Source: Gammaproteobacteria bacterium (GTDB taxonomy: Bacteria; Pseudomonadota; Gammaproteobacteria; Tenderiales; Tenderiaceae). Taken from it: a DNA stretch of 50,174 bases. Below the pieces are notes generated by a model. The model made no database searches and had not been told where the DNA came from. It saw only the letters and a list, made by a program, of their open reading frames with translations. The translations under genes were made by a program, and so were the position numbers. Of this stretch, positions 19,675 through 28,952 are shown one piece after another; the first letter of the stretch is position 1, and the number at the start of each line of letters is the position of its first letter. The stretch is from positions 1-50,174 of the forward strand of contig JAJRUN010000141.1 in assembly GCA_024277755.1 (NCBI GenBank), in the 5' to 3' direction.

Positions 19675-21879
19675 ATGAGTGGTAGCGATATCAACCGCAG
19701 AGACTTTTTGAAGTTCATGGGTCTTGGTGGTGTTGGTGCGGCAACCCTGAGTGGTTGTGATATGCCGACGACCATTACTCTCGAAGAGGGTAAAGAAAAG
19801 GTGGTTGCCTATCTGGCGCCGGAAGAATATGCGATTCCTGGTATAGGTGTAACGTTTGCCTCTACTTGTAAGCAGTGCCCGTCAGGGTGTGGTGTGCATG
19901 GCCGTGTTCGTGAAGGTCGCGTGCTAAAACTTGAAGGTAATCCTGACGCCTTGAATGGCAAGGGTCTGTGCCAAATGGGTCAGGCAAGCCTGCAGGGACA
20001 TTATAATCCTGATCGAATTACACAGCCGATGGCTCGTAAGGGTGGAGCGCTTGAGCCTGTGACCTGGGAAGAGGCTTGGAAGCTGATGAAAGAAAAGGCT
20101 TCTGGTGCAGCCCAGGGGCGAAGTGCCTGGTTTACAGGTACGGTTAGTGGTCATCAATCTGTTTTGCTTTCTGCTTTAAATAAAGCATGGGGAAGCAAGG
20201 ATCACTATGTCTACGAGGCAATAAATAATGCGGTAGGCGAAGCGGTGAATAAGTCTGTGTTAGGTGATGCAGCACCGGCGTATCGTTTAGACAAAGCCAA
20301 AGTAGTGCTCTCATTTGGTGCTGATTTTCTTGGTACCTGGGTTTCGCCGGTTCACTTCTCGCGTGAATATAGTAAATTTCGCACAGGTGATCGTGGGGTT
20401 TTGATTCAAGTAGAGCCCAAGATGACGTTGACGGGTGGTAATGCTGATTTATGGGTGGCTGCGCGTCCTGGTACAGAAGGTGTTGTTGCCCTGGGTGTTG
20501 CGAATGTTTTGTTGAGCAAAAATCAGGTTGATGGTAAGCAATTGCCACAAGCCGCGCTGGATGTGATTTCGCAGTACGGTGTGGATAAAGTGACTGAGAT
20601 TTCAGGTGTTCCTGGCGATACTTTGGTTCGCATTGCTAAGTACCTCAATGAGCGCAGTCCAAGCCTAGTGCTTTCAGGTGAGTCTGCACATGGTCATGCC
20701 AATGGCTATCAGAATGCAATGGCTGCGATGATGTTGAATGTTTTGCTTGGTAATGTTGGTGAAACGATTGAAGCGTCAAACAGTATGGCGTTTGATGAGC
20801 TGAAGGCGAAGCATGGTAATAGCAAAGCAATGCTGGATTTTGCGGCAGCTGCTGACGCTGGAAAATATGATGTGGTCTTTTTTACTGGAGCGAACCCTGT
20901 TTATACCGCGCCAGACCATTTGGCTATGGCAGAGAAGGTTGCCAAGGTGCCTTTTAAGGTGGCTTTGTCAATGTTTCCAGATGAAACTACTATGGCTGCG
21001 GATCTGGTTTTGCCGCTTTCCTCGCCTTATGAAGAATGGGGTACTTCAGTTTCTCCGTATCAACCAACAGATGCTGCGATTAGTATGTCTCAGCCGCTGA
21101 TGAAGCCGTTGAGTGCTGAGACAAAAAGTTTGGGTGACATTTTATTGTCAATGCTGAAGTATCAAGGCATAAAAGACTATGAAGGTTTTGATGATTATTA
21201 TGCCTACCTACGCTCTGAGTTGGATGGTTTACCTGGCTCGGTGAAAGCTGGCAAAGATGGTGATGAATTTTGGTCAGCTGCTGTTCAAAGGGGGGTTATC
21301 AAGGTGCCAACAAAGGCGGGTTCGCTGAAAGTCAACTTGGGTGATGTCAGTCCTGGCGGTCATCAGTCTGGTGGCGACTACCCAATGCATTTGATTCCAT
21401 CTTCAAATCAAACTATGTATGACGGACGTAACGCAAATCTGCCATGGTTGCAGGAAGCGCCTGATCAGATCACCAAGATTTTTTGGGATTCGTGGGTTGA
21501 AATGCACCCTAAAGCGGCTGCCAAGCTTGGTGTTAAAGAAGGTGACTTTGTTCGTGTTGAGTCAGACCAGGGCGCAGTTGAGGCGCAGGTCTATATCTAT
21601 AAAGGCGTGCATGTTAATGCAGTAGCGATTCCAGTGGGACGCGGTCATGAAGAGTATGGTCGCTATGCTAAGGGGAATGGTGTTAATCCACTTAAGATTC
21701 TTAGTTCGATAGTTGATGGCAAGAGTGGTGAGTTGGCTACCCATGCAACACGTGTCCGTATAAGTAAAGTGGGCCGAAGTGAAGAGCTGCCTCGTTTAGG
21801 TGGTAGTGAGGTTCAGGTAGGTCGTCGATTGGTTAACACAGTCTCGGCTGATGTGTTCAAAAGGACTGAAGGAGCTTAA
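19675..21879 (+). CDS. actB1: ActB1, molybdopterin-oxidoreductase-like subunit of alternative complex III
   Basis: A 734-residue protein of the molybdopterin oxidoreductase superfamily. The N-terminus has a twin-arginine motif (RRDFLK, residues 8-13) and a lipobox-like cysteine (LSGC, Cys28), so it is probably a Tat-exported lipoprotein. In alternative complex III the equivalent B1 domain is normally fused to the iron-sulfur B2 domain and has lost its cofactors. Here B1 is a separate gene and retains four cysteines spaced Cx2Cx3Cx26C (65, 68, 72, 99), as in molybdoenzymes with a proximal [4Fe-4S] cluster. No obvious Cys or Sec molybdenum ligand was seen. A Qrc-type B subunit is the nearest alternative. 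Confidence 0.85.
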   Translation: MSGSDINRRDFLKFMGLGGVGAATLSGCDMPTTITLEEGKEKVVAYLAPEEYAIPGIGVTFASTCKQCPSGCGVHGRVREGRVLKLEGNPDALNGKGLCQMGQASLQGHYNPDRITQPMARKGGALEPVTWEEAWKLMKEKASGAAQGRSAWFTGTVSGHQSVLLSALNKAWGSKDHYVYEAINNAVGEAVNKSVLGDAAPAYRLDKAKVVLSFGADFLGTWVSPVHFSREYSKFRTGDRGVLIQVEPKMTLTGGNADLWVAARPGTEGVVALGVANVLLSKNQVDGKQLPQAALDVISQYGVDKVTEISGVPGDTLVRIAKYLNERSPSLVLSGESAHGHANGYQNAMAAMMLNVLLGNVGETIEASNSMAFDELKAKHGNSKAMLDFAAAADAGKYDVVFFTGANPVYTAPDHLAMAEKVAKVPFKVALSMFPDETTMAADLVLPLSSPYEEWGTSVSPYQPTDAAISMSQPLMKPLSAETKSLGDILLSMLKYQGIKDYEGFDDYYAYLRSELDGLPGSVKAGKDGDEFWSAAVQRGVIKVPTKAGSLKVNLGDVSPGGHQSGGDYPMHLIPSSNQTMYDGRNANLPWLQEAPDQITKIFWDSWVEMHPKAAAKLGVKEGDFVRVESDQGAVEAQVYIYKGVHVNAVAIPVGRGHEEYGRYAKGNGVNPLKILSSIVDGKSGELATHATRVRISKVGRSEELPRLGGSEVQVGRRLVNTVSADVFKRTEGA

Positions 21880-21881
21880 TT

Positions 21882-22727
21882 ATGTCGCTTAAGAACATTC
21901 TTGAAAACTGGTCTCATTATCGTCGTGCTCATGAAGAGGGTGGTCACCACGAATATGAGCATATGTGGGGCATGGCAATTGACTTGAACAAGTGTACTGG
22001 CTGTAATGCTTGTTCTGTTGCTTGCTATGCTGAAAACAACCTGCCTACGGTTGGTAAAGATCGTATGAGAAAAGGTCAGGGCCTGCACTGGTTGCGTATG
22101 GAACGCTATTGGGATGAGCCTGACTTGGGGGGCGATGACAAGGAATACCAGGAACGAGGTGGCAGTTTCTTGCCAATGATGTGTCAGCATTGTAATGCAG
22201 CTACGTGTGAGCCTGTTTGTCCTGTCGCTGCTACATACCATACACCTGACGGTCTGAATGCTCAGGTTTACAATCGTTGCATCGGTTCACGTTATTGTTC
22301 GAATAATTGCCCGTACCGTCTGCGTTACTTTAACTTTTACTCCTACTACGAAGAGTCTTGGCCTGAACCGTTGAATATGCAGCTCAACCCGGATTTAAGT
22401 GTGCGAGATAAGGGTGTGATGGAAAAATGCACATTCTGTATTCAGCGTATTCGTACTGGTAAGGATGCGGCGCAGCGCGAAGGTCGTGAAGTGAAAGATG
22501 GTGATGTGGTGACTGCTTGTGCCCAGACCTGTCCTACAGAGGCGATTGTCTTTGGTGATTTACTTGATAAAGATGCTCAAGTCACCAAGCTTTGGAAGGC
22601 CCAGGAAGTTGAACTTGGTAGGGCTAAGCAGGACAAGTCTGACGGAGAACTACGCGGATACCGTGTCTTAGAAGGTTTGAATACAGATCCATGTGTAATG
22701 TACATGGATCGAGTTCGCGAAGCCTAG
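21882..22727 (+). CDS. actB2: ActB2, iron-sulfur subunit of alternative complex III
   Basis: A 281-residue ferredoxin-like protein corresponding to the C-terminal B2 domain of fused ActB. Cysteine clusters: CTGCNACSVAC near residue 40; CQHCNAATCEPVC near 105; CIGSRYCSNNCPY near 138; CTFCIQRI near 185; and a late CAQTCP. In the CIGSRYC motif a serine replaces one cluster cysteine; a similar loss is associated with the [3Fe-4S] cluster of alternative complex III, which supports this call over a plain Psr/Nrf subunit. No signal peptide is seen, so it may be exported as a complex with the Tat-dependent ActB1. GGAGC precedes its ATG, two bases after actB1. Confidence 0.87.
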   Translation: MSLKNILENWSHYRRAHEEGGHHEYEHMWGMAIDLNKCTGCNACSVACYAENNLPTVGKDRMRKGQGLHWLRMERYWDEPDLGGDDKEYQERGGSFLPMMCQHCNAATCEPVCPVAATYHTPDGLNAQVYNRCIGSRYCSNNCPYRLRYFNFYSYYEESWPEPLNMQLNPDLSVRDKGVMEKCTFCIQRIRTGKDAAQREGREVKDGDVVTACAQTCPTEAIVFGDLLDKDAQVTKLWKAQEVELGRAKQDKSDGELRGYRVLEGLNTDPCVMYMDRVREA

Positions 22728-22767
22728 AAGACAGGATAGCCATACAAATATAAACGTGGTGTGACCT

Positions 22768-24177
22768 ATGCAAACAAAAGATATTAATGAAAATATAGCT
22801 TGGGCAAAGATCAATGAGGATGTTCTTCGTAGTATGGAGAACCCTCGGATGGGCTATTGGGTGGCGTTGGCAGCATGTGTTGCCATGATTATGTGTGCTG
22901 TCCTCGCCGAGATCTATCAATACCAAGTAGGGATGGGGCCATCGGGCCTAAACTGGCCGCATATGTGGGATTTATATATTGCGACATTCGTATTCTGGAT
23001 TGGTATGAGTCACTCTGGAACATTATTGTCTGCGATTCTACATATTATACAGGCCGATTGGCGTAAACCGATTTATCGATTTGCAGAAGCAATGACTTTA
23101 TTCTCTCTGATGACTGCGGGTTTGTTTCCTATCATTCATCTGGGACGTGTCTGGAATATGTACTGGGTGCTTCCTTATGTCTCTGATCGTGGTATTTGGC
23201 CGAACTTTCGTTCACCTTTGGTTTGGGATGCCTTTGCGATTACGACTTATATGACATCATCGGCACTGTTTCTGTTTATCGGTATGATTCCTGATCTGGC
23301 GATTTGTCGAGATAATGCACGCGGTTGGCGTCAGAAACTCTATACAGTGCTGTCACTGGGCTGGCAGGGTGATGATCGTCAGTGGCGTCACTTTCGCAGA
23401 ATCTATCTGATGATGGCGTGTTTTCTGATTCCATTGGCAGTGTCGGTTCACTCTATTGTATCTGCTGACTTTGCTATGTCGATTATGCCTGGCTGGCATG
23501 TAACAACCTTTCCGCCATATTTTGTGGCTGGAGCTTTGTATTCTGGTTGTGCGGCAATTATTACTCTGTTCATCCTGTTGCGTTATTTCTTCCGCTTCGA
23601 TGAGTACATGACAATTCCAATTATGGAAAAAACTTGTAAGTTGACGTTTGCAATCGCAATGGTGTGGACGTACTTGAATCTGATCGAGTTTGCTGCGACA
23701 TGGTATGGCCACGACCCGGTTGCTAAAGAGTTGCTAATTCAGAAATTTATAGGGCCGCACGCACCATTCTTCTGGACAATGCTGTTCTGTGGATCGGTTT
23801 TGCCATTTACCTTGGCCTTTGAAAAATTGCGCAGGCATATGCCGACAATGTTTGTTGTCTCACTATTCCTGAACCTGGGAATGTGGCTTGAACGCTGGAT
23901 GATCGTGACCCCGACTCTGTCGTTCTCTCATCAGCCATTTGCTTGGGATATTATGTGGCCAAGCATGGTTCAGTGGGCAATTGTATTTGGTAGCTTTGGT
24001 TGGTTCGGGATGTTGTTCTTGATTTTTGTTAAGGTCTTTCCATCAGTGTCTATGTACGAAGTCAAGGAAATGGTATTTCACCGCCGTCATTACCATAGTG
24101 ATGAGCTTGAAAGTAAGTTTCATCGTCGTGCGGGTGACCGTCAGTCGGATGCTGATCCGAGCAGGGAAGGAGCATAA
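22768..24177 (+). CDS. actC: ActC, NrfD-like quinol-interacting membrane subunit
   Basis: A 469-residue polytopic membrane protein of the NrfD/PsrC family with around ten hydrophobic segments. NrfD-type subunits bind quinol and anchor the iron-sulfur subunit. Seen: FWIGMSHSGTLLSAILHI early in the sequence, SIMPGWHVTTFPPYFVAGA in the middle and a charged cytoplasmic tail. It lies between actB2 and actD; the next gene starts two bases after the stop, preceded by GGAAGGAG inside actC. Confidence 0.9.
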   Translation: MQTKDINENIAWAKINEDVLRSMENPRMGYWVALAACVAMIMCAVLAEIYQYQVGMGPSGLNWPHMWDLYIATFVFWIGMSHSGTLLSAILHIIQADWRKPIYRFAEAMTLFSLMTAGLFPIIHLGRVWNMYWVLPYVSDRGIWPNFRSPLVWDAFAITTYMTSSALFLFIGMIPDLAICRDNARGWRQKLYTVLSLGWQGDDRQWRHFRRIYLMMACFLIPLAVSVHSIVSADFAMSIMPGWHVTTFPPYFVAGALYSGCAAIITLFILLRYFFRFDEYMTIPIMEKTCKLTFAIAMVWTYLNLIEFAATWYGHDPVAKELLIQKFIGPHAPFFWTMLFCGSVLPFTLAFEKLRRHMPTMFVVSLFLNLGMWLERWMIVTPTLSFSHQPFAWDIMWPSMVQWAIVFGSFGWFGMLFLIFVKVFPSVSMYEVKEMVFHRRHYHSDELESKFHRRAGDRQSDADPSREGA

Positions 24178-24179
24178 AT

Positions 24180-24707
24180 ATGAAACGCTATTATGTAATG
24201 GGTTTGTTCAGTAACTTTGAGGAAGCGTTTTCGACGATTTCAGAGATTCGTCAGCATGCGATCCCTGGCGTTACTGTGGATGATGTGACGTTAAAGTCAC
24301 CAATTGAGCATCCTGAGATTGAAGAGATCCTGGGGGATCGAGGCTCGCCAGTGCCAAAGTTCTCGCTGTTTGGTGCAATATTTGGGGCTATTTTTGGTTT
24401 TTTATTTCTAGCCTCAGCACAGGCTAATTTTTTAACACAGCCACAGGGGGGTAAAGCTATTATTACGTTGCCATCCAATATCGTGCTGAGTTACGAAATG
24501 TTGATTCTGTTTGGTGTTCTATCTACCGTGATCGGCTTTATGATTAATGCACGACTAATGACTAAACGTCATCCGCTTTATTCAGAAAAGGTGAGTCTCG
24601 ATCAGGTTGGTGTAATGCTAGAGCTTGATGAAAAGAATGTTGATTCACTCAAAGAACTTTTCAAAAAGCATAAGGTTCTGGAAATTCGTGAAGAGGTATC
24701 CCAATGA
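24180..24707 (+). CDS. actD: ActD, DUF3341 membrane subunit
   Basis: A 175-residue protein with an N-terminal soluble part (YYVMGLFSNFEEAFSTISEI) and two membrane helices (about residues 60-80 and 103-122), the DUF3341 pattern of ActD. It is a structural subunit of alternative complex III; no cofactor is known. Its presence, with ActE and ActF, separates this operon from the simpler Qrc and Psr complexes. It overlaps actE (ATGA). Confidence 0.9.
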   Translation: MKRYYVMGLFSNFEEAFSTISEIRQHAIPGVTVDDVTLKSPIEHPEIEEILGDRGSPVPKFSLFGAIFGAIFGFLFLASAQANFLTQPQGGKAIITLPSNIVLSYEMLILFGVLSTVIGFMINARLMTKRHPLYSEKVSLDQVGVMLELDEKNVDSLKELFKKHKVLEIREEVSQ

Positions 24708-25246
24708 GGATTAAGTCAGTAATTGCAGCGTCAATGATGATGCCTGCGGTAGCTATGGCTTGGCCATGGTCAACCGACATGATGAATCAGCCTAGCATCA
24801 AACCACAGGAGGGCGCGATGTTGGACTTTCCTGAGCGCTCGATTCCTGTTGGGGGAATGCCAACCCAGGTTGCTGATCGTGAGGCTTCAAGAGATATTAC
24901 TAACCCAGTCGAAGCGACTGCGAAATCTATTGATACTGGACGGGTGTTGTTCAAGATATATTGCGCAGCTTGCCATGGTCAGACCGGAGCTGCTGATTCA
25001 CCTGTGAGTGGAAAGATTGGTGCGATTGCTCTGAATGATGACTATGTTCAGGGTAGCCTGTCAGAGGGCTGGCTTTGGGGAACGATTACCTTTGGAAGTT
25101 ATGTGATGCCTGCCTATGGTGTGCCACAAGGTAAGCGTGGCTCTAATGACTTGAATGTCGAAGAACGTTGGCATGTGGTGAACTACATTAAGCACGGTCT
25201 TGTAAAAGACGCCGCTGCAGCAGCAACTAAAACTGCTGCTAAGTAA
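24704..25246 (+). CDS. actE: ActE, monohaem cytochrome c
   Basis: A 180-residue exported cytochrome with a single CAACH motif (YCAACHGQTGAA) and a likely methionine ligand in FGSYVMPAYGV. The signal peptide is short (cleavage near AVAMA). ActE passes electrons between ActA and the downstream acceptor in alternative complex III. The C-terminus is Ala/Lys-rich. The start codon overlaps the actD stop. Confidence 0.9.
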   Translation: MRIKSVIAASMMMPAVAMAWPWSTDMMNQPSIKPQEGAMLDFPERSIPVGGMPTQVADREASRDITNPVEATAKSIDTGRVLFKIYCAACHGQTGAADSPVSGKIGAIALNDDYVQGSLSEGWLWGTITFGSYVMPAYGVPQGKRGSNDLNVEERWHVVNYIKHGLVKDAAAAATKTAAK

Positions 25247-25290
25247 TTCAGACAAATAAACTAAATTTAAGTTAGAAAGCAGGGGCTAGC

Positions 25291-26322
25291 ATGGAAAATT
25301 TCGGTTTCTGGTCAGTTGTAATTACAAATTTTGAGATTGTACTCTACTTGGCATTAGGTGGGGTTACATTGTCATCAGTGTTGCATTTGGTTAATGGTAA
25401 GTGGCGATTTCAAATACGCGGTCTGGCTTGTTCGCTGGCTGTATTGTTTCCTATAGCGTTTATATTGCTATTGATTATATTGGTGGCTGGCGAGTCCGCT
25501 TTCCCGTGGTTAGCGCATGCGCATGATGAAGGGAATCACTTACCCGGCTGGCATAACTATACTTTCTTGGTGGCCAGAAATATTATTGGTTTCTTGGTTA
25601 TAACAGGTCTTTACTTGTTGTTTATAAAATGGCAACACGATGCAACGGTTGATAACTCACCCGCTATACAGCGTCGATTTCGTAACATTGCTCTATTAAT
25701 CCCGTTCTTTTATTTTAGCTATGGTTCGATGGTTGCCTGGGATTTTGAGATGACAATGCAGGCTGGCTGGCATAGCGCAAGCTACGGGGCATATAATTTT
25801 CAAAGTAATTTCCATATGTTTTTGGGATTCTTTACAGTCTTTCTGTTTTTCCTGAATCGTTCAGGTAAGCTGGTTAGGCAGTTTGAAGATTATATTTTCA
25901 ATTTCATGGCCCAGTTCATGCTTGCGATGACGATCTTGTGGACATACCTCTATTTCACACAGTACCTGATTATGTGGTATGGCCGCTTGCCAGAAGAAAT
26001 GGGACGTTACGATGCGATGATGACTCAGATGAGTGGGCTTTGGTGGCTGTTCCTGGTGCTCAAGTTTGTGATCCCATTTTGTACGCTGGCAATTACGCCT
26101 AATCGACACAATCCAGTTGTTATTGTGATGGTGGCCTGCAGTATTGTGCTTGGGACATGGATTGAACGCTATACTTGGATCTCTGGTTCAGTGGCTAATG
26201 AGTATACTCATACACCAATGTCTTCGATCAGTGATATTGTGGTTACAGCTGTTGTGATTGCTGTCTGTTGGTTTGCTGTTAAGTGGAGCCTGACACGTTA
26301 TGGGCTGATTCGAAACGACTGA
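25291..26322 (+). CDS. actF: ActF, integral membrane subunit
   Basis: A 343-residue membrane protein with about nine to ten hydrophobic segments, matching ActF, an NrfD-like relative that binds no cofactor. Seen: NFEIVLYLALGGVTLSSVLH at the start, SYGSMVAWDFEMTMQAGW in the middle and a FWTY-like TILWTYLYFTQYLIMWY segment. It is the last act gene; a strong terminator follows 20 bases after the stop. No cytochrome oxidase genes follow, unlike many act operons. Confidence 0.87.
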   Translation: MENFGFWSVVITNFEIVLYLALGGVTLSSVLHLVNGKWRFQIRGLACSLAVLFPIAFILLLIILVAGESAFPWLAHAHDEGNHLPGWHNYTFLVARNIIGFLVITGLYLLFIKWQHDATVDNSPAIQRRFRNIALLIPFFYFSYGSMVAWDFEMTMQAGWHSASYGAYNFQSNFHMFLGFFTVFLFFLNRSGKLVRQFEDYIFNFMAQFMLAMTILWTYLYFTQYLIMWYGRLPEEMGRYDAMMTQMSGLWWLFLVLKFVIPFCTLAITPNRHNPVVIVMVACSIVLGTWIERYTWISGSVANEYTHTPMSSISDIVVTAVVIAVCWFAVKWSLTRYGLIRND

Positions 26323-26342
26323 GCTTGATTTATGTGGTTATG

Positions 26343-26369
26343 AAAAGGCGGATATTTGTCCGCCTTTTT
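26343..26369. terminator. bidirectional terminator after actF
   Basis: AAAAGGCGGA (26343-26352) pairs with TCCGCCTTTT (26359-26368) around a six-base loop. T-runs on both strands let it serve both the act operon and the convergent DUF3530 gene. Confidence 0.9.
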
Positions 26370-26372
26370 GTT

Positions 26373-27350
26373 TTATTGGGCTGTGTCAATCATGATGCCT
26401 TTTGCGTGCCGCTCAAGCCAGCCAGTAATGCGCTTGGTTAATAGCCTTGTAGTACCGCTAAAGTCATGGCTTGCACCCTTGATGACTATTTGTCTATATG
26501 AGATGTAACCTTGGAATTTTTGTGCTGAGCTCACGGCAATCGCGGAGCGCTTATATGAACCTATTTGTTTGGAGGATGTAACAGCGTTACTTGATATTCT
26601 GGCGGCTAAAGCGCGTGACCTTGCAGTGTTTGTGATATGGTCGAGATCGTTGCTGCCGAAGATATCCAAGATTGGAACCGTTATTTTTTCTAGTTGTTGA
26701 GATATGGATTCAGGCTTTTCGTTTTGATCAAGAATTCCCAGGCTAATTGCAATGAATGCTTGTATAGGTGCATCGTGCTGAGCTGAAAGATAGGCAGTTG
26801 CAGCCATTGCGCCTGTGCCATGTCCCAATAAAACAATGTTATTTATACCATTGCTTTGTAAATAGTTTGCAGCGCTGTTGATGCGCTGGTTAATAATTGA
26901 TTGTTTGTTGCTGTAATCGGTGATTGATGCCAGATAAGGTAGTTGAACGCTAATTGTGGCCCAGCCGTGCATGGGAAGGTTGCTTCTAAGTGGGCGGATG
27001 ATCTCCGGTTTGTCTGGGTGGCTGTCGGCGTCATGAAGAATGATCACCGCACCCTTAGGCTGTCCACTTTGATCTACATCATAAACAGCAAAAAACTTTG
27101 CAGTATTATCGTTTAACCATTCAGGCTTACCGCTTAACAATCCCTTTTCTAGTGACTGTGACATTTCAATTCTGAAACTGCCATTATCAGTTTCAGCTGA
27201 TGTAAGACATGGAAATGCTATCAAACAAGTTGTAAATGCTAATATTATACATGCTTTAAGGTTGTTATCCTTTTTAAAACATGGGGTTAGCTGGTTTTGA
27301 TTGGGGTGTGTGCAGTTGATGTTAAGGTTCATGGGCTTTAGGGTGGGCAT
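26373..27350 (-). CDS. DUF3530-family alpha/beta-hydrolase-like protein
   Basis: A 325-residue protein with an internal hydrophobic signal segment (about residues 33-52, ending near LTSAE). An alpha/beta hydrolase fold follows: GAVIILHDADSHPDKPEIIR, the nucleophile-elbow-like LLGHGTGAMAA and a late His in IKGASHDFSG. In the elbow the usual nucleophile position (GxSxG) is GHGTG, so a catalytic serine is not evident. The family is of unknown function and is common near metabolic genes in gammaproteobacteria. It converges with the act operon. Confidence 0.75.
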   Translation of the reverse strand: MPTLKPMNLNINCTHPNQNQLTPCFKKDNNLKACIILAFTTCLIAFPCLTSAETDNGSFRIEMSQSLEKGLLSGKPEWLNDNTAKFFAVYDVDQSGQPKGAVIILHDADSHPDKPEIIRPLRSNLPMHGWATISVQLPYLASITDYSNKQSIINQRINSAANYLQSNGINNIVLLGHGTGAMAATAYLSAQHDAPIQAFIAISLGILDQNEKPESISQQLEKITVPILDIFGSNDLDHITNTARSRALAARISSNAVTSSKQIGSYKRSAIAVSSAQKFQGYISYRQIVIKGASHDFSGTTRLLTKRITGWLERHAKGIMIDTAQ

Positions 27351-27472
27351 TTTTCCAGTATTTCATAGAGTTAATCGCGTGAAAAAAGTACTCCAATCAG
27401 TTAAAGTTAGCGGCTGTTTGCCCTTGGGCTTTAAAATATCTATTGAGTTAAAATAAATTAAGAGGCTTTGCT

Positions 27473-28162
27473 ATGTCAGATTTTAAGATTGCACCATCTA
27501 TCTTGTCGGCTGATTTTGCCCGTTTGGGTGAAGAAGTTGATAATGTTCTGAAATCTGGAGCTGACATTGTTCATTTCGATGTAATGGATAACCATTATGT
27601 GCCGAATCTGACCATTGGGCCGTTGGTGTGCGAAGCCTTGCGTAAACATGGCGTCACTGCTGATATTGATGTTCATCTAATGGTAAAACCAGTTGATCGA
27701 ATTATTCCTGATTTTGCTAAAGCTGGTGCGAGCTATATTACTTTTCACCCTGAAGCGTCAGGACATGTTGATCGCACCTTGCAATTGATAAAGGCGGAAG
27801 GATGTAAATCAGGTCTGGTTTTTAATCCGGCGACTTCTCTTGATGTTTTGAAGTATGTAATAGATAAAGTTGATATCGTACTACTGATGTCGGTTAACCC
27901 TGGTTTCGGTGGGCAGAGCTTTATTCCGGCGACACTGGATAAGTTACGCGAAGCGCGTAAAATTATTGACGAATCTGGCCGTGATATTCGACTAGAAATA
28001 GATGGTGGTGTAAAGATCGATAACATTCGTGAAATTGCAGAAGCGGGTGCAGATATGTTCGTTGCCGGATCTGCTGTGTTTGGTGCAGCTAAGGATAGCG
28101 ATCCTAGTAAATATGATAGCGTTATCGCTGCCATGCGTAACGAACTAGCCAAGGCAAAATGA
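27473..28162 (+). CDS. rpe: Ribulose-phosphate 3-epimerase
   Basis: A 229-residue TIM-barrel enzyme interconverting ribulose 5-phosphate and xylulose 5-phosphate. Seen: [17 protein letters not shown], the metal/active-site [38 protein letters not shown] and the Asp in [14 protein letters not shown] precedes the ATG. It leads the rpe-gph-trpE run; gph starts three bases after its stop. Confidence 0.97.
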   Translation: MSDFKIAPSILSADFARLGEEVDNVLKSGADIVHFDVMDNHYVPNLTIGPLVCEALRKHGVTADIDVHLMVKPVDRIIPDFAKAGASYITFHPEASGHVDRTLQLIKAEGCKSGLVFNPATSLDVLKYVIDKVDIVLLMSVNPGFGGQSFIPATLDKLREARKIIDESGRDIRLEIDGGVKIDNIREIAEAGADMFVAGSAVFGAAKDSDPSKYDSVIAAMRNELAKAK

Positions 28163-28165
28163 GTA

Positions 28166-28834
28166 ATGAGCATTCGTAAGCCAAAGTTAGTTTTGATCGA
28201 TTTGGATGGCACGCTAGTAGATAGTGTGCCGGATCTAGCCTATTGCATTGATGAAATGATGAAGGCGCTGGGCAAGCCTGTTTGGGGTGTCGATAAAGTG
28301 CGGACCTGGGTAGGCAACGGTGTTGATCGTCTAGTGATGCGAGCGATTACAGACACCCTGTGGGATGACCCAGCTGACGAGGCTTTTGCTGAGGCACAAC
28401 CAATATTTATGAAATTGTATGCAGATAATACTAGTGGTCGTAGCCGGCTGTATGATGGTGTAGTTGAAGGTCTCGAATATCTTAAAGGTGCTGGTTTCAA
28501 GGTCGGCTGTGTTACAAATAAGGCTGAGGCGTTTACGGTTCCGTTATTGAAAGACATGGGTGTCTTTGACAGTTTTGATATTGTTGTCAGTGGTGATACA
28601 ACGGCGAAGAAAAAACCTGACCCGATGCCATTGCTTTACGCCGCAGAAAAGCTAGCAGAGTTGCCTGATGATTGCCTGATGATTGGTGATTCAATGCATG
28701 ACGTTAAGGCAGCACGCAACGCTGGTTTTCAGGTTGTTTGTGTACCTTACGGCTATAATCATGGCCACGATATTCGAGATGCGGAACCGGACGTAGTGAT
28801 CGACTCATTGGCAGAGTTGAAGAATCTTCTTTAA
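28166..28834 (+). CDS. gph: Phosphoglycolate phosphatase
   Basis: A 222-residue HAD-superfamily phosphatase removing phosphate from 2-phosphoglycolate. The nucleophile motif IDLDGTLVDSVPDL, the VTNKAEAFTVPLL motif II, the lysine motif KKKPDPMPLL and the MIGDSMHDVKAARNAG motif are all present. The rpe-gph-trpE order is typical of proteobacteria. Confidence 0.95.
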   Translation: MSIRKPKLVLIDLDGTLVDSVPDLAYCIDEMMKALGKPVWGVDKVRTWVGNGVDRLVMRAITDTLWDDPADEAFAEAQPIFMKLYADNTSGRSRLYDGVVEGLEYLKGAGFKVGCVTNKAEAFTVPLLKDMGVFDSFDIVVSGDTTAKKKPDPMPLLYAAEKLAELPDDCLMIGDSMHDVKAARNAGFQVVCVPYGYNHGHDIRDAEPDVVIDSLAELKNLL

Positions 28835-28952
28835 TGTTTTTTTATGAATATTGCCCATCAAAAACAAACCATGACGAAGCCCGTAGGTAAGCGATGGTGA
28901 AGCCGCGCTAATCCCGGGGTTTGCTCTATTTTGTATTTGAAAGGTAGTGATA

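Noticed and set aside
19675..22727. Polysulfide or thiosulfate reductase (Psr/Phs) instead of alternative complex III.
   Set aside because: The pentahaem ActA, DUF3341 ActD, monohaem ActE and ActF are all present and are not part of Psr/Phs.
28844..28900. Short frame with a terminal Trp codon before trpE, like a trp attenuator leader peptide.
   Set aside because: Only one Trp codon, no ribosome site upstream, and no hairpin plus T-run between it and trpE.
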